Of a DNA stretch of 64,000 nucleotides, positions 34,857 through 44,864 are shown in pieces; within the stretch, counting starts at the first letter, position 1; each line of letters opens with the position of its first letter. This stretch comes from Leptospira levettii (GTDB lineage: Bacteria > Spirochaetota > Leptospiria > Leptospirales > Leptospiraceae): assembly GCF_002812085.1 (NCBI RefSeq), contig NZ_NPDM01000003.1:188501-252500 (forward strand), given 5' to 3'. The notes below the pieces were generated by a model. The model did no database searches, had not been told where the DNA came from, and worked only from the letters and a program-made list of their open reading frames with translations. The position numbers and the translations under genes were made by a program.

Positions 34857-37184
34857 ATGTCCGACAAAGAATCAAAATCGCTTTCGATTTTGGATTACCT
34901 CAGCATTGCTGTTGCCACCCTTGGGTCACTCGGTGTGATCGTATCTGTTGTCATGACAGGATGGGTATATGAATATTCCTTCCTGATTGGTGGGATGCTT
35001 TTACTCCTCACTTCTTCCTATTTTGTTTACAAAATCATTGAAAAGGTTTCCAAAGACAAACAAAAGTCAGGCGCCATCTGGTTATCCTATGTAATTGCCA
35101 TCTTTATGTATACGATGGTAAATACATTCCAACCTCTCAAAGAGTTAGAAGAAAATTCCATTTCATTTCGTTTCCAGTTTTTACGTGGATCCAATACAAA
35201 AACAGAAAGTGAGGGAGATACTGGCCGAATTGAATACATTCAGTACAACCCTCCTGCAAAAGCAAGAAAGGATATCAACATCATTGGTATCACAACTGAA
35301 TCACTTGAAAAATTACAAGGTACTTGGCCACTTCCTTGGAGTTATTATGCTGATATCATCGAAACATTTAAAGACTCCAACAACATTCTCATGTTCGATA
35401 TTTTCTTCGTGGATTACAAACCCGGCCAAACAGAAGAGATGGTCACTGCATTGCAAAAGAATCGCAATGTTTTATTTGACTACCCTATGGAAGTCAGTGC
35501 GGAATCCAAGGAAGCAGTTCTCAATCTAGAAAAACGGATTGATATCTTACGTAAGTTTCAATTAAAGAATGTCATCGATGAAAATGATGGTGGAATATCC
35601 TGGGTAAAATTTCCGCAACCTCCAATCGAACCAATCGGTGAATTATCGGCTGGTCTCGGTTTTGCGAATGTCAAAAAAGATGAATCAGGATTAAACCGCA
35701 AAATGCCTCTTGTGGTGAAAGTTTATAATTCAGGACGAGATAGAGAAACAGAATACTTCCCATCCATTGACTTACTCATTGTTTGCCAATACTATGGTAT
35801 CAATGTTCAAAATGATGTAGAAGTGAACATGGGACATTACGTAAAATTAAAAAATATCCCAAACAAAATCATCCGCGAATTCAATGTGAAAGCTCGTAAG
35901 TTTGAAGAACGTGATGTAATGCACATTCCAAACGAAAAAAGAGAAGTAGTCATCCCAATTGATTGGGAAGGTCAAATGGAAATCAATTATGTGGGAGGAA
36001 GATACTCATTCAAACAAAATGAAATCTTTGAAGTCACAAATGATTGGAATCCAGAATTACTCGAAGCAAACCAAATTAACAATAAAATTTTCCTAGTTGC
36101 GATGTACTATGCAACTGGTCGTGGAGCATCGAAAGACTCCCACTTATCTCCGTTTGGTGATATGTCGGGAATTGAACACCACGCTCACGCAGTTAATACA
36201 ATCTTAAACCAGGACTTTTTGTCCACAATGCCAAACTGGGGAATCTTTTTGATTTATGTTGGACTTGGTGTGATGATTGGATTTTTGCAACCACGTGTTA
36301 AAACTCACATTGGTTTTGCAATTATGTTAACGCAGTTGTTATTGTATGTGATTGCAGCACTTTATATTTTCCAAACTTTTAACCTCATTACAGTCTTACC
36401 ATCTGTAACTATCGAACAAATTGTTGTTTTTGTGGCCATCATTGGATTTAGAATTTTAACAGAGGAAGAGAACGTAAAATACATTCGTCAAACTTTCTCC
36501 AAATTCGTATCCAAAGATGTTGTGGATGAACTCCTCAAACACCCTGACAATTTAGCACTCGGTGGATCCAAACGAGAAATCACCATCTTTTTCTCGGACG
36601 TCCGTGGGTTTACAACCATCTCTGAACAATTGGGACCTGAAGATTTGGTGAAGTTACTCAATGAGTATCTTTCTGCCATGACAGACATCATCATCGAATA
36701 CAAAGGAACCATCGATAAATACATGGGAGATGCAATCATGGCATTCTGGGGTGCTCCCGTTCCTTTGGAAGACCATGCTTATTATGCTTGTGTGGCAGCC
36801 CTTGCACAACTCGATCATTTAAAGGTGCTCCAACAAAAATGGGCAGAACGGAATGTTCCAGTGATCGACATCGGTTGTGGTCTCAATTCAGGCCCTGCTG
36901 TTGTCGGAAACATGGGATCATCTCATAGGATGGAATACACTTGTATGGGTGATACAATCAACTTAGGATCCCGTTTGGAAGGTTCCAATAAGATGTACAC
37001 CACAAATATCATCATCTCGGAATACACCTATGAAAAAGTGAAAGACCGAGTTGTGACAAGAGAACTTGATTTGGTGCGTGTAAAAGGAAAAACCCAACCT
37101 GTTCGGATTTACGAATTGCTTGGAATCACAAACCCAGAAGATATGGAGAAAATGAAGCGGCCACTCCAAAAGGCGGCAACATGA
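34857..37184 (+). CDS. CHASE2-domain adenylate/guanylate cyclase
   Basis: 775 residues. Two helices at the N-terminus (about 15-65, a third near 75-95) are followed by a large extracytoplasmic CHASE2 sensor (about 130-440: INIIGITTESLEKLQGTWP, MFDIFFVDYKPG, NKIFLVAMYYATGRGA). Three helices near 455-535 lead into a cyclase homology domain (about 560-760) with ITIFFSDVRGFTTISEQLG, DKYMGDAIMAFWGAP and MEYTCMGDTINLGSRLEG. It should make cAMP or cGMP in response to an external signal. AGAGG stands 5 bases before ATG 34857. dxs begins 8 bases after its stop, an odd operon partner. Confidence 0.92.
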   Translation: MSDKESKSLSILDYLSIAVATLGSLGVIVSVVMTGWVYEYSFLIGGMLLLLTSSYFVYKIIEKVSKDKQKSGAIWLSYVIAIFMYTMVNTFQPLKELEENSISFRFQFLRGSNTKTESEGDTGRIEYIQYNPPAKARKDINIIGITTESLEKLQGTWPLPWSYYADIIETFKDSNNILMFDIFFVDYKPGQTEEMVTALQKNRNVLFDYPMEVSAESKEAVLNLEKRIDILRKFQLKNVIDENDGGISWVKFPQPPIEPIGELSAGLGFANVKKDESGLNRKMPLVVKVYNSGRDRETEYFPSIDLLIVCQYYGINVQNDVEVNMGHYVKLKNIPNKIIREFNVKARKFEERDVMHIPNEKREVVIPIDWEGQMEINYVGGRYSFKQNEIFEVTNDWNPELLEANQINNKIFLVAMYYATGRGASKDSHLSPFGDMSGIEHHAHAVNTILNQDFLSTMPNWGIFLIYVGLGVMIGFLQPRVKTHIGFAIMLTQLLLYVIAALYIFQTFNLITVLPSVTIEQIVVFVAIIGFRILTEEENVKYIRQTFSKFVSKDVVDELLKHPDNLALGGSKREITIFFSDVRGFTTISEQLGPEDLVKLLNEYLSAMTDIIIEYKGTIDKYMGDAIMAFWGAPVPLEDHAYYACVAALAQLDHLKVLQQKWAERNVPVIDIGCGLNSGPAVVGNMGSSHRMEYTCMGDTINLGSRLEGSNKMYTTNIIISEYTYEKVKDRVVTRELDLVRVKGKTQPVRIYELLGITNPEDMEKMKRPLQKAAT

Positions 37185-37191
37185 AGTTTCA

Positions 37192-39081
37192 ATGCCATCG
37201 TACCCATATCTCGACAAAATCAATTTCCCCGAAGACCTTAGAAACCTAAAGGAAACAGACCTCCCTGCCGTCTGCCAAGACGTCAGGGAATACATCATCG
37301 ACACCCTCTCTGACGTGGGAGGGCATTTTGCAAGTAACCTCGGGGTAGTGGAACTCACAGTAGCCCTTCACTACGTCTTCCAAACTCCCAAAGACAAAAT
37401 CATTTGGGATGTTGGCCACCAAACTTACCCTCATAAAATCCTCACTGGTCGAAAAAAAGAACTACCCACAGTCCGCAAATGGTTAGGGCTCTCTGGATTT
37501 CCGAAACGTGAAGAATCCGAATACGATTTATACAACACAGGACATGCAGGTACATCCATTTCCCAAGCGTTAGGAGAAGCATGTGCACGTGATCTTATGG
37601 GTGAGAATTACAAAGTTGCCGCTGTCATTGGCGATGCGTCGATAGCAACAGGTATGGCACTCGAAGCTATGAACCATGGTGGTCACATCAAACCGAATAT
37701 GCTTGTCATCTTAAATGACAATTATATGTCCATTTCCAAAAATGTTGGTTCTATTTCTAATTATCTCAATCGGATTATCTCATCTCAAGTATACAATCGT
37801 GGGAAAACTGCATTTTATGGTTTCTTAAAATGGATCCCTTTGATTGGCCCAGCCTTACAGGCATTAGCTCATAATATGGAAACTTCGTTTAAACATTTTA
37901 TGATGCGACCAGGTGGGTTATTTGAAGACCTTGGGTTTACTTACTTTGGCCCCATCGATGGTCATGATGTGAACCGAGTGGTCCAAATGTTACAAAACCT
38001 TTCCAAAATCCAAGGGCCAATCCTTCTCCACGTTCTCACACAAAAAGGAAAAGGATACAAACCTGCTGAAGCCGATCCGATCAAATATCATGGTGTGACA
38101 CCATTTAACAAAGAGTCTGGTAAAATGGCGTCTGCAGATGCCAATAAAATAGGTCTCTCCAAAATCGTTGGAAAAACTCTTATCGATTTAACGAACAAGG
38201 ACAAACGGATTGCAGTGATTACCCCTGCAATGATTGAAGGTTCGGGCTTACGTGATTATCAAGAAACGTATCCAAACCATACTTTTGATGTAGGTATCGC
38301 CGAACAACACTCTGTTGCCTTTGCGGGAGCGATGACAAACGGTGGTGCGATTCCCTTTATGTGCATTTATTCTACGTTTTTAACTAGAGCAATGGACCAA
38401 TTGGTGGAAGATGTATCCCTTATGAACTTACCCGTGCGGTTTGTTATCGACCGAGCAGGGATTGTGGGGCCCGATGGTGAGACCCACCAAGGTTTGTCTG
38501 ACTTAGGTTATTTAGCTGGTCTTCCCAATATGGACATTATGGTTCCAAGTTCGGCGCAGGATATCATTGATAGTCTTCATTTTATGAAAGACTATACCGA
38601 ACATCCGATTGCGATTCGATTCCCTAAAGACAATGGCGACTTACGAGAGTTAAAGTTTGAGGCACCAAACCAAGTCAAAAAAGGCAAAGCAAGGCTTGTC
38701 TCCGAAGGAAAAGATTTACTCATTTTATCACTTGGATTTATGTTACCCATTGCCAAACAAGTAGCTGAAATCCTTCAATCAAAAGGGATCACAACAACTG
38801 TGATTGATCTTTTTTGGTTACGTCCTTATGATTCAGAATTGGTCCACAAATGTATCGAATCTACCAAACAATTTGTGATTTTGGACGAAAGTTACCTGCA
38901 CGCAGGTGCATCAGGTTATCTTTTGAACGAAATTCCAAACCATCTCATAGGTAAGTTCTTAAAAACATTTGCCCTTCCTTTAGAACCGATCCACCACGGG
39001 GAAAGGAACCAAATTTTAGAGCATTACCGATTGACTGCGTCTCAAATTGTTGATGATTTATTGCCTAGTTTGCAAAAATAA
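37192..39081 (+). CDS. dxs: 1-deoxy-D-xylulose-5-phosphate synthase
   Basis: 629 residues. Thiamine-diphosphate enzyme signatures: VGHQTYPHKILTGR, GHAGTSISQALGEA, GDASIATGMALEAMNH (ThDP/metal), LNDNYMSIS, and in the pyrimidine domain DVGIAEQHSVAFAGAM and DGETHQGLSDLGYL. It condenses pyruvate with glyceraldehyde 3-phosphate at the start of the MEP isoprenoid pathway, feeding dxr and uppS in this same window. It follows the cyclase gene by 7 bases and is probably in one transcript with it. Confidence 0.97.
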   Translation: MPSYPYLDKINFPEDLRNLKETDLPAVCQDVREYIIDTLSDVGGHFASNLGVVELTVALHYVFQTPKDKIIWDVGHQTYPHKILTGRKKELPTVRKWLGLSGFPKREESEYDLYNTGHAGTSISQALGEACARDLMGENYKVAAVIGDASIATGMALEAMNHGGHIKPNMLVILNDNYMSISKNVGSISNYLNRIISSQVYNRGKTAFYGFLKWIPLIGPALQALAHNMETSFKHFMMRPGGLFEDLGFTYFGPIDGHDVNRVVQMLQNLSKIQGPILLHVLTQKGKGYKPAEADPIKYHGVTPFNKESGKMASADANKIGLSKIVGKTLIDLTNKDKRIAVITPAMIEGSGLRDYQETYPNHTFDVGIAEQHSVAFAGAMTNGGAIPFMCIYSTFLTRAMDQLVEDVSLMNLPVRFVIDRAGIVGPDGETHQGLSDLGYLAGLPNMDIMVPSSAQDIIDSLHFMKDYTEHPIAIRFPKDNGDLRELKFEAPNQVKKGKARLVSEGKDLLILSLGFMLPIAKQVAEILQSKGITTTVIDLFWLRPYDSELVHKCIESTKQFVILDESYLHAGASGYLLNEIPNHLIGKFLKTFALPLEPIHHGERNQILEHYRLTASQIVDDLLPSLQK

Positions 39082-39133
39082 AAAATAAGTTTTCAAGGAG
39101 ATTTTTAAGGTTTCCGAAAATGAAAGAAAACAG

Positions 39134-39631
39134 GTGAGGATCTCTTTGTCTTCAAGTTCTTTCCAACTTTCTTTAGATTTAGCAAAAGACCATTTTAAAA
39201 TCGGTGATTTAGACCGTGCCGAATTCCACCTTCGTTCCAGTTTAGAATTGGAAGAATCAGAGGAAGCCTATTTTTACTTGGGACTTGTCCAAAACGCTCT
39301 TGGATCCTGGAGTGATGCCTTGGCTTCGTATTACAAAGCCGTTAGTTTGGACCATGAATATGGAAATCCATGTAACGAAATTGGTGTTTTACTACTTCGT
39401 ATGGGCAATGACAAAGAAGCAGTGTATTGGTTAAAAAAATCAGTACGATGTGAACGAAACGATGCACCACACATTTCTTATTTTAACCTAGCAACTTTGT
39501 ATAAACTCTGGAACCGTCCAGAAAGATCCCTTCAATATTTGCACAAAGCTCTTTCATTAAAAAAAGATTTTTTAGAAGCAAATGAACTTTGGCGAGAGTT
39601 AAAAGCGGACGAAGAAGCTCCTTCCAATTAA
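39134..39631 (+). CDS. Tetratricopeptide-repeat protein
   Basis: 165 residues with about four TPR units: LDLAKDHFKIGDLDRAEFHL, YFYLGLVQNALGSWSDALAS, NEIGVLLLRMGNDKEAVYWL and FNLATLYKLWNRPERSLQYL. TPRs mediate protein binding; no other domain is present. The start is uncertain: GTG 39134 is the first usable start in frame, but the only good ribosome-binding site (AAGGAG near 39097) lies about 30 bases upstream, and the frame is open in between without a start codon (VSENERKQVR). Downstream of dxs by 52 bases. Partner unknown. Confidence 0.75.
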   Translation: MRISLSSSSFQLSLDLAKDHFKIGDLDRAEFHLRSSLELEESEEAYFYLGLVQNALGSWSDALASYYKAVSLDHEYGNPCNEIGVLLLRMGNDKEAVYWLKKSVRCERNDAPHISYFNLATLYKLWNRPERSLQYLHKALSLKKDFLEANELWRELKADEEAPSN

Positions 39632-40143
39632 TTGTAGTCAGTGGGGAGGGGAACCGTTACCTCTCCCTCATACATTGGAATTTGCATTTTAACCCCTTTC
39701 CAATCTAAATAAGTGACTCCATCTTCCTCTATTAGAAGATCAGAAAGTTCTTTTGCAGCATTCCAAGTGAAACGGTATTTGATCCTTTCCTCAAGTGACC
39801 TAAGACCTAAGATTCCACCATCCTTCGTTTCATAAATTTCGAATGCACCAAATGGATAACTCCTACCATCATCGGTGAGGAATAGAATTTCTTCTTTGGT
39901 AACCTCAACGTGTAAGACATGGCAAGGGAAACCATCAATTTTGATATACCCATGTTCTGAAAGTTCGCCAAAGGTATTTTCAATGTAGACACCTTTTTCA
40001 TTCCCATGGAGATTATTGCGAAAGTAGGTGAGGATTTCTTCTTTATCAATTGGGTTTCCGCGAAAAATCCATTCGTCGGCTGGTGATATATAGATTTCAG
40101 AATCAAATTTTCTTGGCATATGTTTATCGATACCGAAAGGCAT
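39628..40143 (-). CDS. Hypothetical protein, Leptospira type
   Basis: 171 residues from ATG 40143; an alternative ATG at 40119 gives 163. Not recognised. It has no signal peptide and is rich in aromatic and acidic residues with repeated short strands (SEIYISPADEWIFRG, YIKIDGFPCHVLHVEV, YPFGAFEIYETKDGG), suggesting a small all-beta domain. Its start region overlaps the end of the upstream lipoprotein gene in another frame (up to 20 bases), so the pair is co-transcribed. The stop overlaps that of the convergent TPR gene by a few bases. Confidence 0.6.
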   Translation of the reverse strand: MPFGIDKHMPRKFDSEIYISPADEWIFRGNPIDKEEILTYFRNNLHGNEKGVYIENTFGELSEHGYIKIDGFPCHVLHVEVTKEEILFLTDDGRSYPFGAFEIYETKDGGILGLRSLEERIKYRFTWNAAKELSDLLIEEDGVTYLDWKGVKMQIPMYEGEVTVPLPTDYN

Positions 40144-40528
40144 ACCCTTTCCAATACGGTAAGTTAGATTGTTGGAGGTAAGAGTGCGTAGTCCTTCCTT
40201 TTTGGTCCATCGTTTGAACGGAAAGTGTATCAATGGAGGTTTGGTTCTTTTCTGTCATCCACACACCATCAATTTTTCTAGCATACATATCTTTTTTAAG
40301 CCTAGGTTCATACTCTTCCCATGTTAAGTCTTCGGTATTACGAATGATGACTTCTCCCACGATTTTAAAGAGTTTTTTGGGCCTTTCTCTTAGGATTTCC
40401 ACATCTTGCCAGGAAGATACCTTATAACGATGATCATTTGGACGAAAATCAGGTTCTGGGATAAAATCCACGGACGAACATCCCAAAAACACGACGAGGA
40501 ATAGGATTGGGTAAAAATTGAACCGCAT
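40124..40528 (-). CDS. Small lipoprotein, unknown function
   Basis: 134 residues from ATG 40528, chosen because it gives a clean signal peptide MRFNFYPILFLVVFLGCSS with the lipid cysteine at residue 17. The mature chain (YKVSSWQDVEILRERPKKLF, IVGEVIIRNTEDLTWEEYEP) has a stretch that resembles small lipoproteins in which residues after a V-x-I-L-R-x-x-P motif form a compact alpha/beta domain. No family can be named. Upstream in the same transcript as the hypothetical gene it overlaps. Confidence 0.68.
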   Translation of the reverse strand: MRFNFYPILFLVVFLGCSSVDFIPEPDFRPNDHRYKVSSWQDVEILRERPKKLFKIVGEVIIRNTEDLTWEEYEPRLKKDMYARKIDGVWMTEKNQTSIDTLSVQTMDQKGRTTHSYLQQSNLPYWKGYAFRYR

Positions 40529-40611
40529 TTTATACCTTAGACAAAAATATGCTATACATTGGTAGAATTGCCATAGGATAAGCAATACAAAGATTTAGGC
40601 ACCAAGCTTTC

Positions 40612-41298
40612 ATGGAAGAAACAGACATCGGGAAACGCAAACGGGAAAATGTACTCAAAATTGGTTACTCTACCTTAGATGAAATTGAGGAAAAAGTAAA
40701 GGCCTTTCGAGTTATGAACCAAAATGCCGTGAAAAAGCGGTATCTCATCACCCGAGACCCCATTTTAGACCCACAGGGAAAGGTGTTACTCGCTAAGGCA
40801 CAGGAAATTGATGTTTCTGCAGCCAAACTGCTCAGAAGGCACTTCAAAGGTGCTGATATGTTCAAAGTGTTCCAACCAGACGAGGGTCTTGTGATCATTT
40901 CTGATATGTCTACCATGGAAGGAGTATCCTTTTCCATGGACATCGTGACCCAAATCATGAACTTGGGTGGTGGTGCTTATGAAGGTTTCATTGACCGAGT
41001 GGATAGTTTTGAAGACTTCATTGGCCTTCTCAAAAAAAACCTATTCCCCCGAATGATCATTGTTGGGTATTTGCCAAAAGAAAAAATCCAAACCGAAATC
41101 ATCAATTTTGTGAAAGTAAAACGATTGGACAATTACCTTCGGGCATTGGAACTCACCCATTCCGTTTTCAAACCAACCGCTTATTTTCCCAAAATCAAAC
41201 AAGTGAACATCTCACAAGAAGATCCAAAATCTTGGGGACGATTCGTGGTAGAGATCGTCCGCGAATACACAAGACCTTATTTTGTCGAAGAAGTGTAA
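40612..41298 (+). CDS. Conserved-type hypothetical protein with HD-GYP-like N-terminal motif
   Basis: 228 residues, soluble. Residues about 43-85 ([20 protein letters not shown] then [16 protein letters not shown]) follow the pattern of the strand-turn-helix module found before HD-GYP domains (D-x-x-G-x-x-L-L-x-x-G-x-x-I), but no HD-GYP domain follows. The second half (about 110-225) has alternating strands and helices and is not recognised. Divergent from the small lipoprotein; its stop abuts the convergent flavoprotein stop. Function unknown; the motif match is a weak inference. Confidence 0.55.
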   Translation: MEETDIGKRKRENVLKIGYSTLDEIEEKVKAFRVMNQNAVKKRYLITRDPILDPQGKVLLAKAQEIDVSAAKLLRRHFKGADMFKVFQPDEGLVIISDMSTMEGVSFSMDIVTQIMNLGGGAYEGFIDRVDSFEDFIGLLKKNLFPRMIIVGYLPKEKIQTEIINFVKVKRLDNYLRALELTHSVFKPTAYFPKIKQVNISQEDPKSWGRFVVEIVREYTRPYFVEEV

Positions 41299-42201
41299 TT
41301 AAGACAAAATCATAGCTCGATTTAACATGGCACCTGCAATGTTCCCTGAATGGACAGCATGTGCCACTGATCGAAATATAGATGCCATATCACCAACTGC
41401 ATAAACTCCTGGAAGATTAGTTTCATAAAAATTGGAAACTTCCAAATGACCACTCGGTAATATTTTACAACCTAAAGATTCTGGTAATGATGAATGTTGT
41501 ACCATTGGGACACGCGCATAAAGAACATCGAGAGGAGTTTCCTTACCTGATACAAACTGAATTGATGTTAACTGACCTTTATCATGAATGAGTGTTTTGA
41601 CTTTTTCTGTTATAAAACTGACTCCTTCCTTTTTTAATTTTACTTCTTCTTCCTCCGAAAATTGAATCGGACCATTTGTATAAACTTTTATTTCTTTTGC
41701 CCAATGTTTAAGAAATTTAGCATGTTCGAATACGCCGTTTTCATTCATCCATAACCCTGTCGTTTTACCTACAACTTCATATCCATGACAATAAGGACAG
41801 TGAAGTATCGATTTGCCCCAAGATTCTGCAAAACCAGGTATTTCAGGTAATACATCCTTAAGTCCAGTAGCAAAAATAATTTTATCAGCTTGGAGAAGGG
41901 GAATCCCATTCCCTTTTAATAAAAACCCTTTGTCAGATTTTTCAATGGAATTCACTTCACCATATATGGAATGGAAATTGGGATACTTCGATAAATCGTA
42001 AATGGTTTTTTCACGGATTAACTTTGGATTCGTTCCGTCATGTGTAATGAAGTTATGCGATGCAGGTGTATTTTGATTACAAGGATTTCCAGAGTCGATG
42101 ACGACTATATTTCTAAGGGAACGGACAAGGGATAGGGCAGCGGAGAGTCCAGAAAAACTCCCTCCAATAATGGCAATTTCAAAGGATTGAATGGATTTCA
42201 T
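41299..42201 (-). CDS. Thioredoxin-reductase-like FAD/NAD(P) oxidoreductase
   Basis: 300 residues. The FAD-binding start IAIIGGSFSGLSAALSLVRS has the GxGxxG-type loop (GGSFSG), the redox pair is CPYC (Cys135, Cys138) in HCPYCHGYE, and the C-terminal FAD motif is GVYAVGDMAS. This branch with CPYCHGYE is distinct from canonical TrxB (CATC) and often serves as an orphan or small-molecule disulfide reductase. NADPH motif is degenerate (GLWMNENG instead of GGGxSA), so the electron donor is uncertain. Its ATG lies inside a 16-bp inverted repeat. Confidence 0.85.
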   Translation of the reverse strand: MKSIQSFEIAIIGGSFSGLSAALSLVRSLRNIVVIDSGNPCNQNTPASHNFITHDGTNPKLIREKTIYDLSKYPNFHSIYGEVNSIEKSDKGFLLKGNGIPLLQADKIIFATGLKDVLPEIPGFAESWGKSILHCPYCHGYEVVGKTTGLWMNENGVFEHAKFLKHWAKEIKVYTNGPIQFSEEEEVKLKKEGVSFITEKVKTLIHDKGQLTSIQFVSGKETPLDVLYARVPMVQHSSLPESLGCKILPSGHLEVSNFYETNLPGVYAVGDMASIFRSVAHAVHSGNIAGAMLNRAMILS

Positions 42202-42230
42202 AAATGCAATTATGTTGCATTTATGAAATC
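42194..42230. promoter_or_regulatory. Perfect 16-bp inverted repeat spanning the flavoprotein start codon
   Basis: The left arm GATTTCATAAATGCAA (42194-42209) and the right arm TTGCATTTATGAAATC (42215-42230) are exact complements around a 5-base spacer. The left arm contains the start codon of the flavoprotein (CAT at 42199-42201 on this strand). In RNA it would hide the start; as DNA it is long enough for a dimeric repressor site. No T-run follows on either strand, so it is not a terminator. Function is inference. Confidence 0.6.
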
Positions 42231-42239
42231 TGACAAGGA

Positions 42240-44777
42240 TTAAACTTCGTAGAAAGTTAAATTTTCATACAGTTCTTTTGGTAAGTTACCACTGGTATCC
42301 ATGTACTTTTTGTACTTGTTTTCAAATTCTTTGTGTTGGCGTGTGCGGATGTTTTTGAAGCGGTTATGGAGTTCTGCATACGCAGGTTGTGATGATATTT
42401 TTTCCCGAATATTTTTATGAAATGGGATATGACGGTAAAAAATAGAACGTACCACTCGGTTGACACGTTGTACCCCTTCTGCTTCATACCGGATCCATAA
42501 AGAATAATCATAGGCAAATTTATCACGGTCAGTACGGAACCGTTTGAACTCGGATGAAATTTTTTCTTTGAGCTCAGGAGATAGGTCCTTACTTTTCTTA
42601 TAAAACTGCACATAATCGGTGTAATCGGCTGTGATCGATGGAATCCCAACGTTATTCCAGTCTGGTCCCAGGATATTTTTACAAAGTTCCCAACGGAAAG
42701 CAGCGATTGCTTCCAACATAAAGGTTTTGAGGTCACCAGTTACAAAATGTGGGATACAAATCCTACCTCTTGATTCTTTTGATCCCGCTCCACGGAAAAT
42801 GGAAAGGTCTTGCCACATCATGATTTTGGGACCAATCGATGGAACGAGGATAAAATCAGGAATGATTGACCTTTGGATAAACTCGTTTTTGATTCCAATA
42901 TCTTCGTTTCTGTAAATGACCTCACGATTGAAGGCAGTATAATCAATCCCTAATATGTATTGTAGTGCTTTTTCTACATCATCTTTGGAAACAAAACATT
43001 TTTCAAGAGGGATGGTAATGTGGTATTTTGTGAGAATTGGGAAATGGCTCGCAATATTCCCAGAAGTTAAACGTACGTTAGGTTCATACATGGAAGAAAT
43101 TTCAGAACCAAGTCTAGCATCCCCAGTATCATAGTCTGGTGGGATGTCTTTTTCGGATTTGATCCCTGAATCTTTGAGATCCATTTTTAATTTTTCAAAA
43201 AATGTCTGTCCAAGTTCGTCTACTGAAGTGGGAACTTCCCGTGAGTAAATTTTTTCTAACCAATCGGTACCGTGGTGGATAGGTGCACTTGGATTTCCAC
43301 CCGGTTGGTACAATCTACCTACTAGTTCTACGATATGACCGTCGTCTAGTAAGGTTTCGTCAAAGTAACCATAACGTAACATGAGTTCAACGGCTTTGGG
43401 GGCCTGTTTCCCTGATTGTAACCATTTTGTGAAGGATTTTTTATAAACATCCCAATATGTTTTCGCAATGGTCCTTCGGATTTTTCGATTGTCTGGTTCT
43501 GGATCAAGTGGGTTTTTGAAGGACTTTAGTTTTACCATTAAGGTTGAAAACTCTTTGACTGCTTCTGGATCTGCTTGTGAGTAGTTTAGGATTTGGCTCG
43601 CAGAGTTAAGAAGTTCCACTTTAAGCGCTTTGGTATCAATGCCAGCTCGGATTGGATCTCCACCTTGTGCAATCGCTTCCTCTTTGTTTTTCTGAGCAGT
43701 TAGTTCATGTCCATACTTAGCAGTCAGTTCCGATTGTTTGGATTCGAGTTTGTCCAAACTATTGCCAACACTTGCATAATTAGTTCCAAAAATTTGTTTG
43801 TATTCATCCAGAAGAGATTTGGATTTTTTTAATGCCCACTCGGTAATGGGAAGTAAAACTGTGGAAGGAATTGTGGAATAACCAGTGTTAAATAAATCTA
43901 ATGTAAGATTAAATTTCTCAAGTAGTGCATTTTCTCCAACAAACATGGAATTCATCATTTCTGATAAATCATATGTTTCTTTGCTAAGGAGTTCAAATAA
44001 TTCGCGGTAAGTTTTTACGTAACTTTCAGCAGCACTTTGTAAAAGAGTTGGATCGGCTTCAAACAAGGCTTGTGAAATTTTCGGATTCACAGATAAAATT
44101 TTTCGTATGAAATGGAATTCTGCATCATTCCATTCGATGGATTCACTATAATCTTTTTCAAAAAATTCACCGTGGTCTTCTTCTAAAAAGTTGATAGTTG
44201 GTTTGTCAGGTAACATCCCGCCGTGTTCTTGGAAACCAGCCAAATTATTTCGAATCAGTTTCATTACAGGATCAATGATGTTTTCATCTCGAGTGATCAT
44301 CGCTCCTGGTGTGACATCAGAAAAGATAGATGGATTCAAAATATAATACACAGCACCCAAGTTATCCATCGTTTGTTCAAACTTAGAAGAAAGCCCTTTG
44401 ATAGATAATACCCGTTTGTAGAGTTCACCAATTTCTTTCAGTAGGGTTCGAACGGCCATGACTCCAACAGATACTTTTGATGTGAGTGTTTTTTTGGCAT
44501 TGGCTTGGTTCATGACATACGTGGATACAACACATGAAGTTTTAGCGCGAATGGTATAAGGGTAGGGTGTTCCTTCGAGTAAAGCAAAGATGCCTGGTGT
44601 TAAATTGGCTCCTTCCAAACTGTACAAAACAATGCTTGTGTCGCCGAGTGTGGTCTCGATTCGCACCGAACCCTCATGGAGGATGTTCATGGAAGTTGAG
44701 GCCTTACCACCGATGAAAAGGACTTCACCTGGATTGACTGGGATCTTTTGGTTATTTTTACTGGTATCTAGAGGCAT
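42240..44777 (-). CDS. Large protein with N-terminal cyclic-nucleotide-binding domain
   Basis: 845 residues. Residues about 12-125 look like a cNMP-binding (Crp-like) beta barrel: INPGEV-type opening ([15 protein letters not shown]), [14 protein letters not shown] and a cassette-like [19 protein letters not shown]. The cassette lacks the usual GE...RxA pair, so nucleotide binding is doubtful. The remaining 700 residues are helical, without membrane segments, and match no family that can be named; the C-terminal third is very rich in charged and aromatic residues ([20 protein letters not shown]). Divergent from aroA. Perhaps a large cytosolic effector; function unknown. Confidence 0.7.
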   Translation of the reverse strand: MPLDTSKNNQKIPVNPGEVLFIGGKASTSMNILHEGSVRIETTLGDTSIVLYSLEGANLTPGIFALLEGTPYPYTIRAKTSCVVSTYVMNQANAKKTLTSKVSVGVMAVRTLLKEIGELYKRVLSIKGLSSKFEQTMDNLGAVYYILNPSIFSDVTPGAMITRDENIIDPVMKLIRNNLAGFQEHGGMLPDKPTINFLEEDHGEFFEKDYSESIEWNDAEFHFIRKILSVNPKISQALFEADPTLLQSAAESYVKTYRELFELLSKETYDLSEMMNSMFVGENALLEKFNLTLDLFNTGYSTIPSTVLLPITEWALKKSKSLLDEYKQIFGTNYASVGNSLDKLESKQSELTAKYGHELTAQKNKEEAIAQGGDPIRAGIDTKALKVELLNSASQILNYSQADPEAVKEFSTLMVKLKSFKNPLDPEPDNRKIRRTIAKTYWDVYKKSFTKWLQSGKQAPKAVELMLRYGYFDETLLDDGHIVELVGRLYQPGGNPSAPIHHGTDWLEKIYSREVPTSVDELGQTFFEKLKMDLKDSGIKSEKDIPPDYDTGDARLGSEISSMYEPNVRLTSGNIASHFPILTKYHITIPLEKCFVSKDDVEKALQYILGIDYTAFNREVIYRNEDIGIKNEFIQRSIIPDFILVPSIGPKIMMWQDLSIFRGAGSKESRGRICIPHFVTGDLKTFMLEAIAAFRWELCKNILGPDWNNVGIPSITADYTDYVQFYKKSKDLSPELKEKISSEFKRFRTDRDKFAYDYSLWIRYEAEGVQRVNRVVRSIFYRHIPFHKNIREKISSQPAYAELHNRFKNIRTRQHKEFENKYKKYMDTSGNLPKELYENLTFYEV

Positions 44778-44864
44778 TTGGTTGTTCGTAAAGGAAACTT
44801 AGGTTTCCGACAAACGCTAATAAAGAAGCGCCAAATTGCAAAATACTTTTTAGAAAAATACAAC

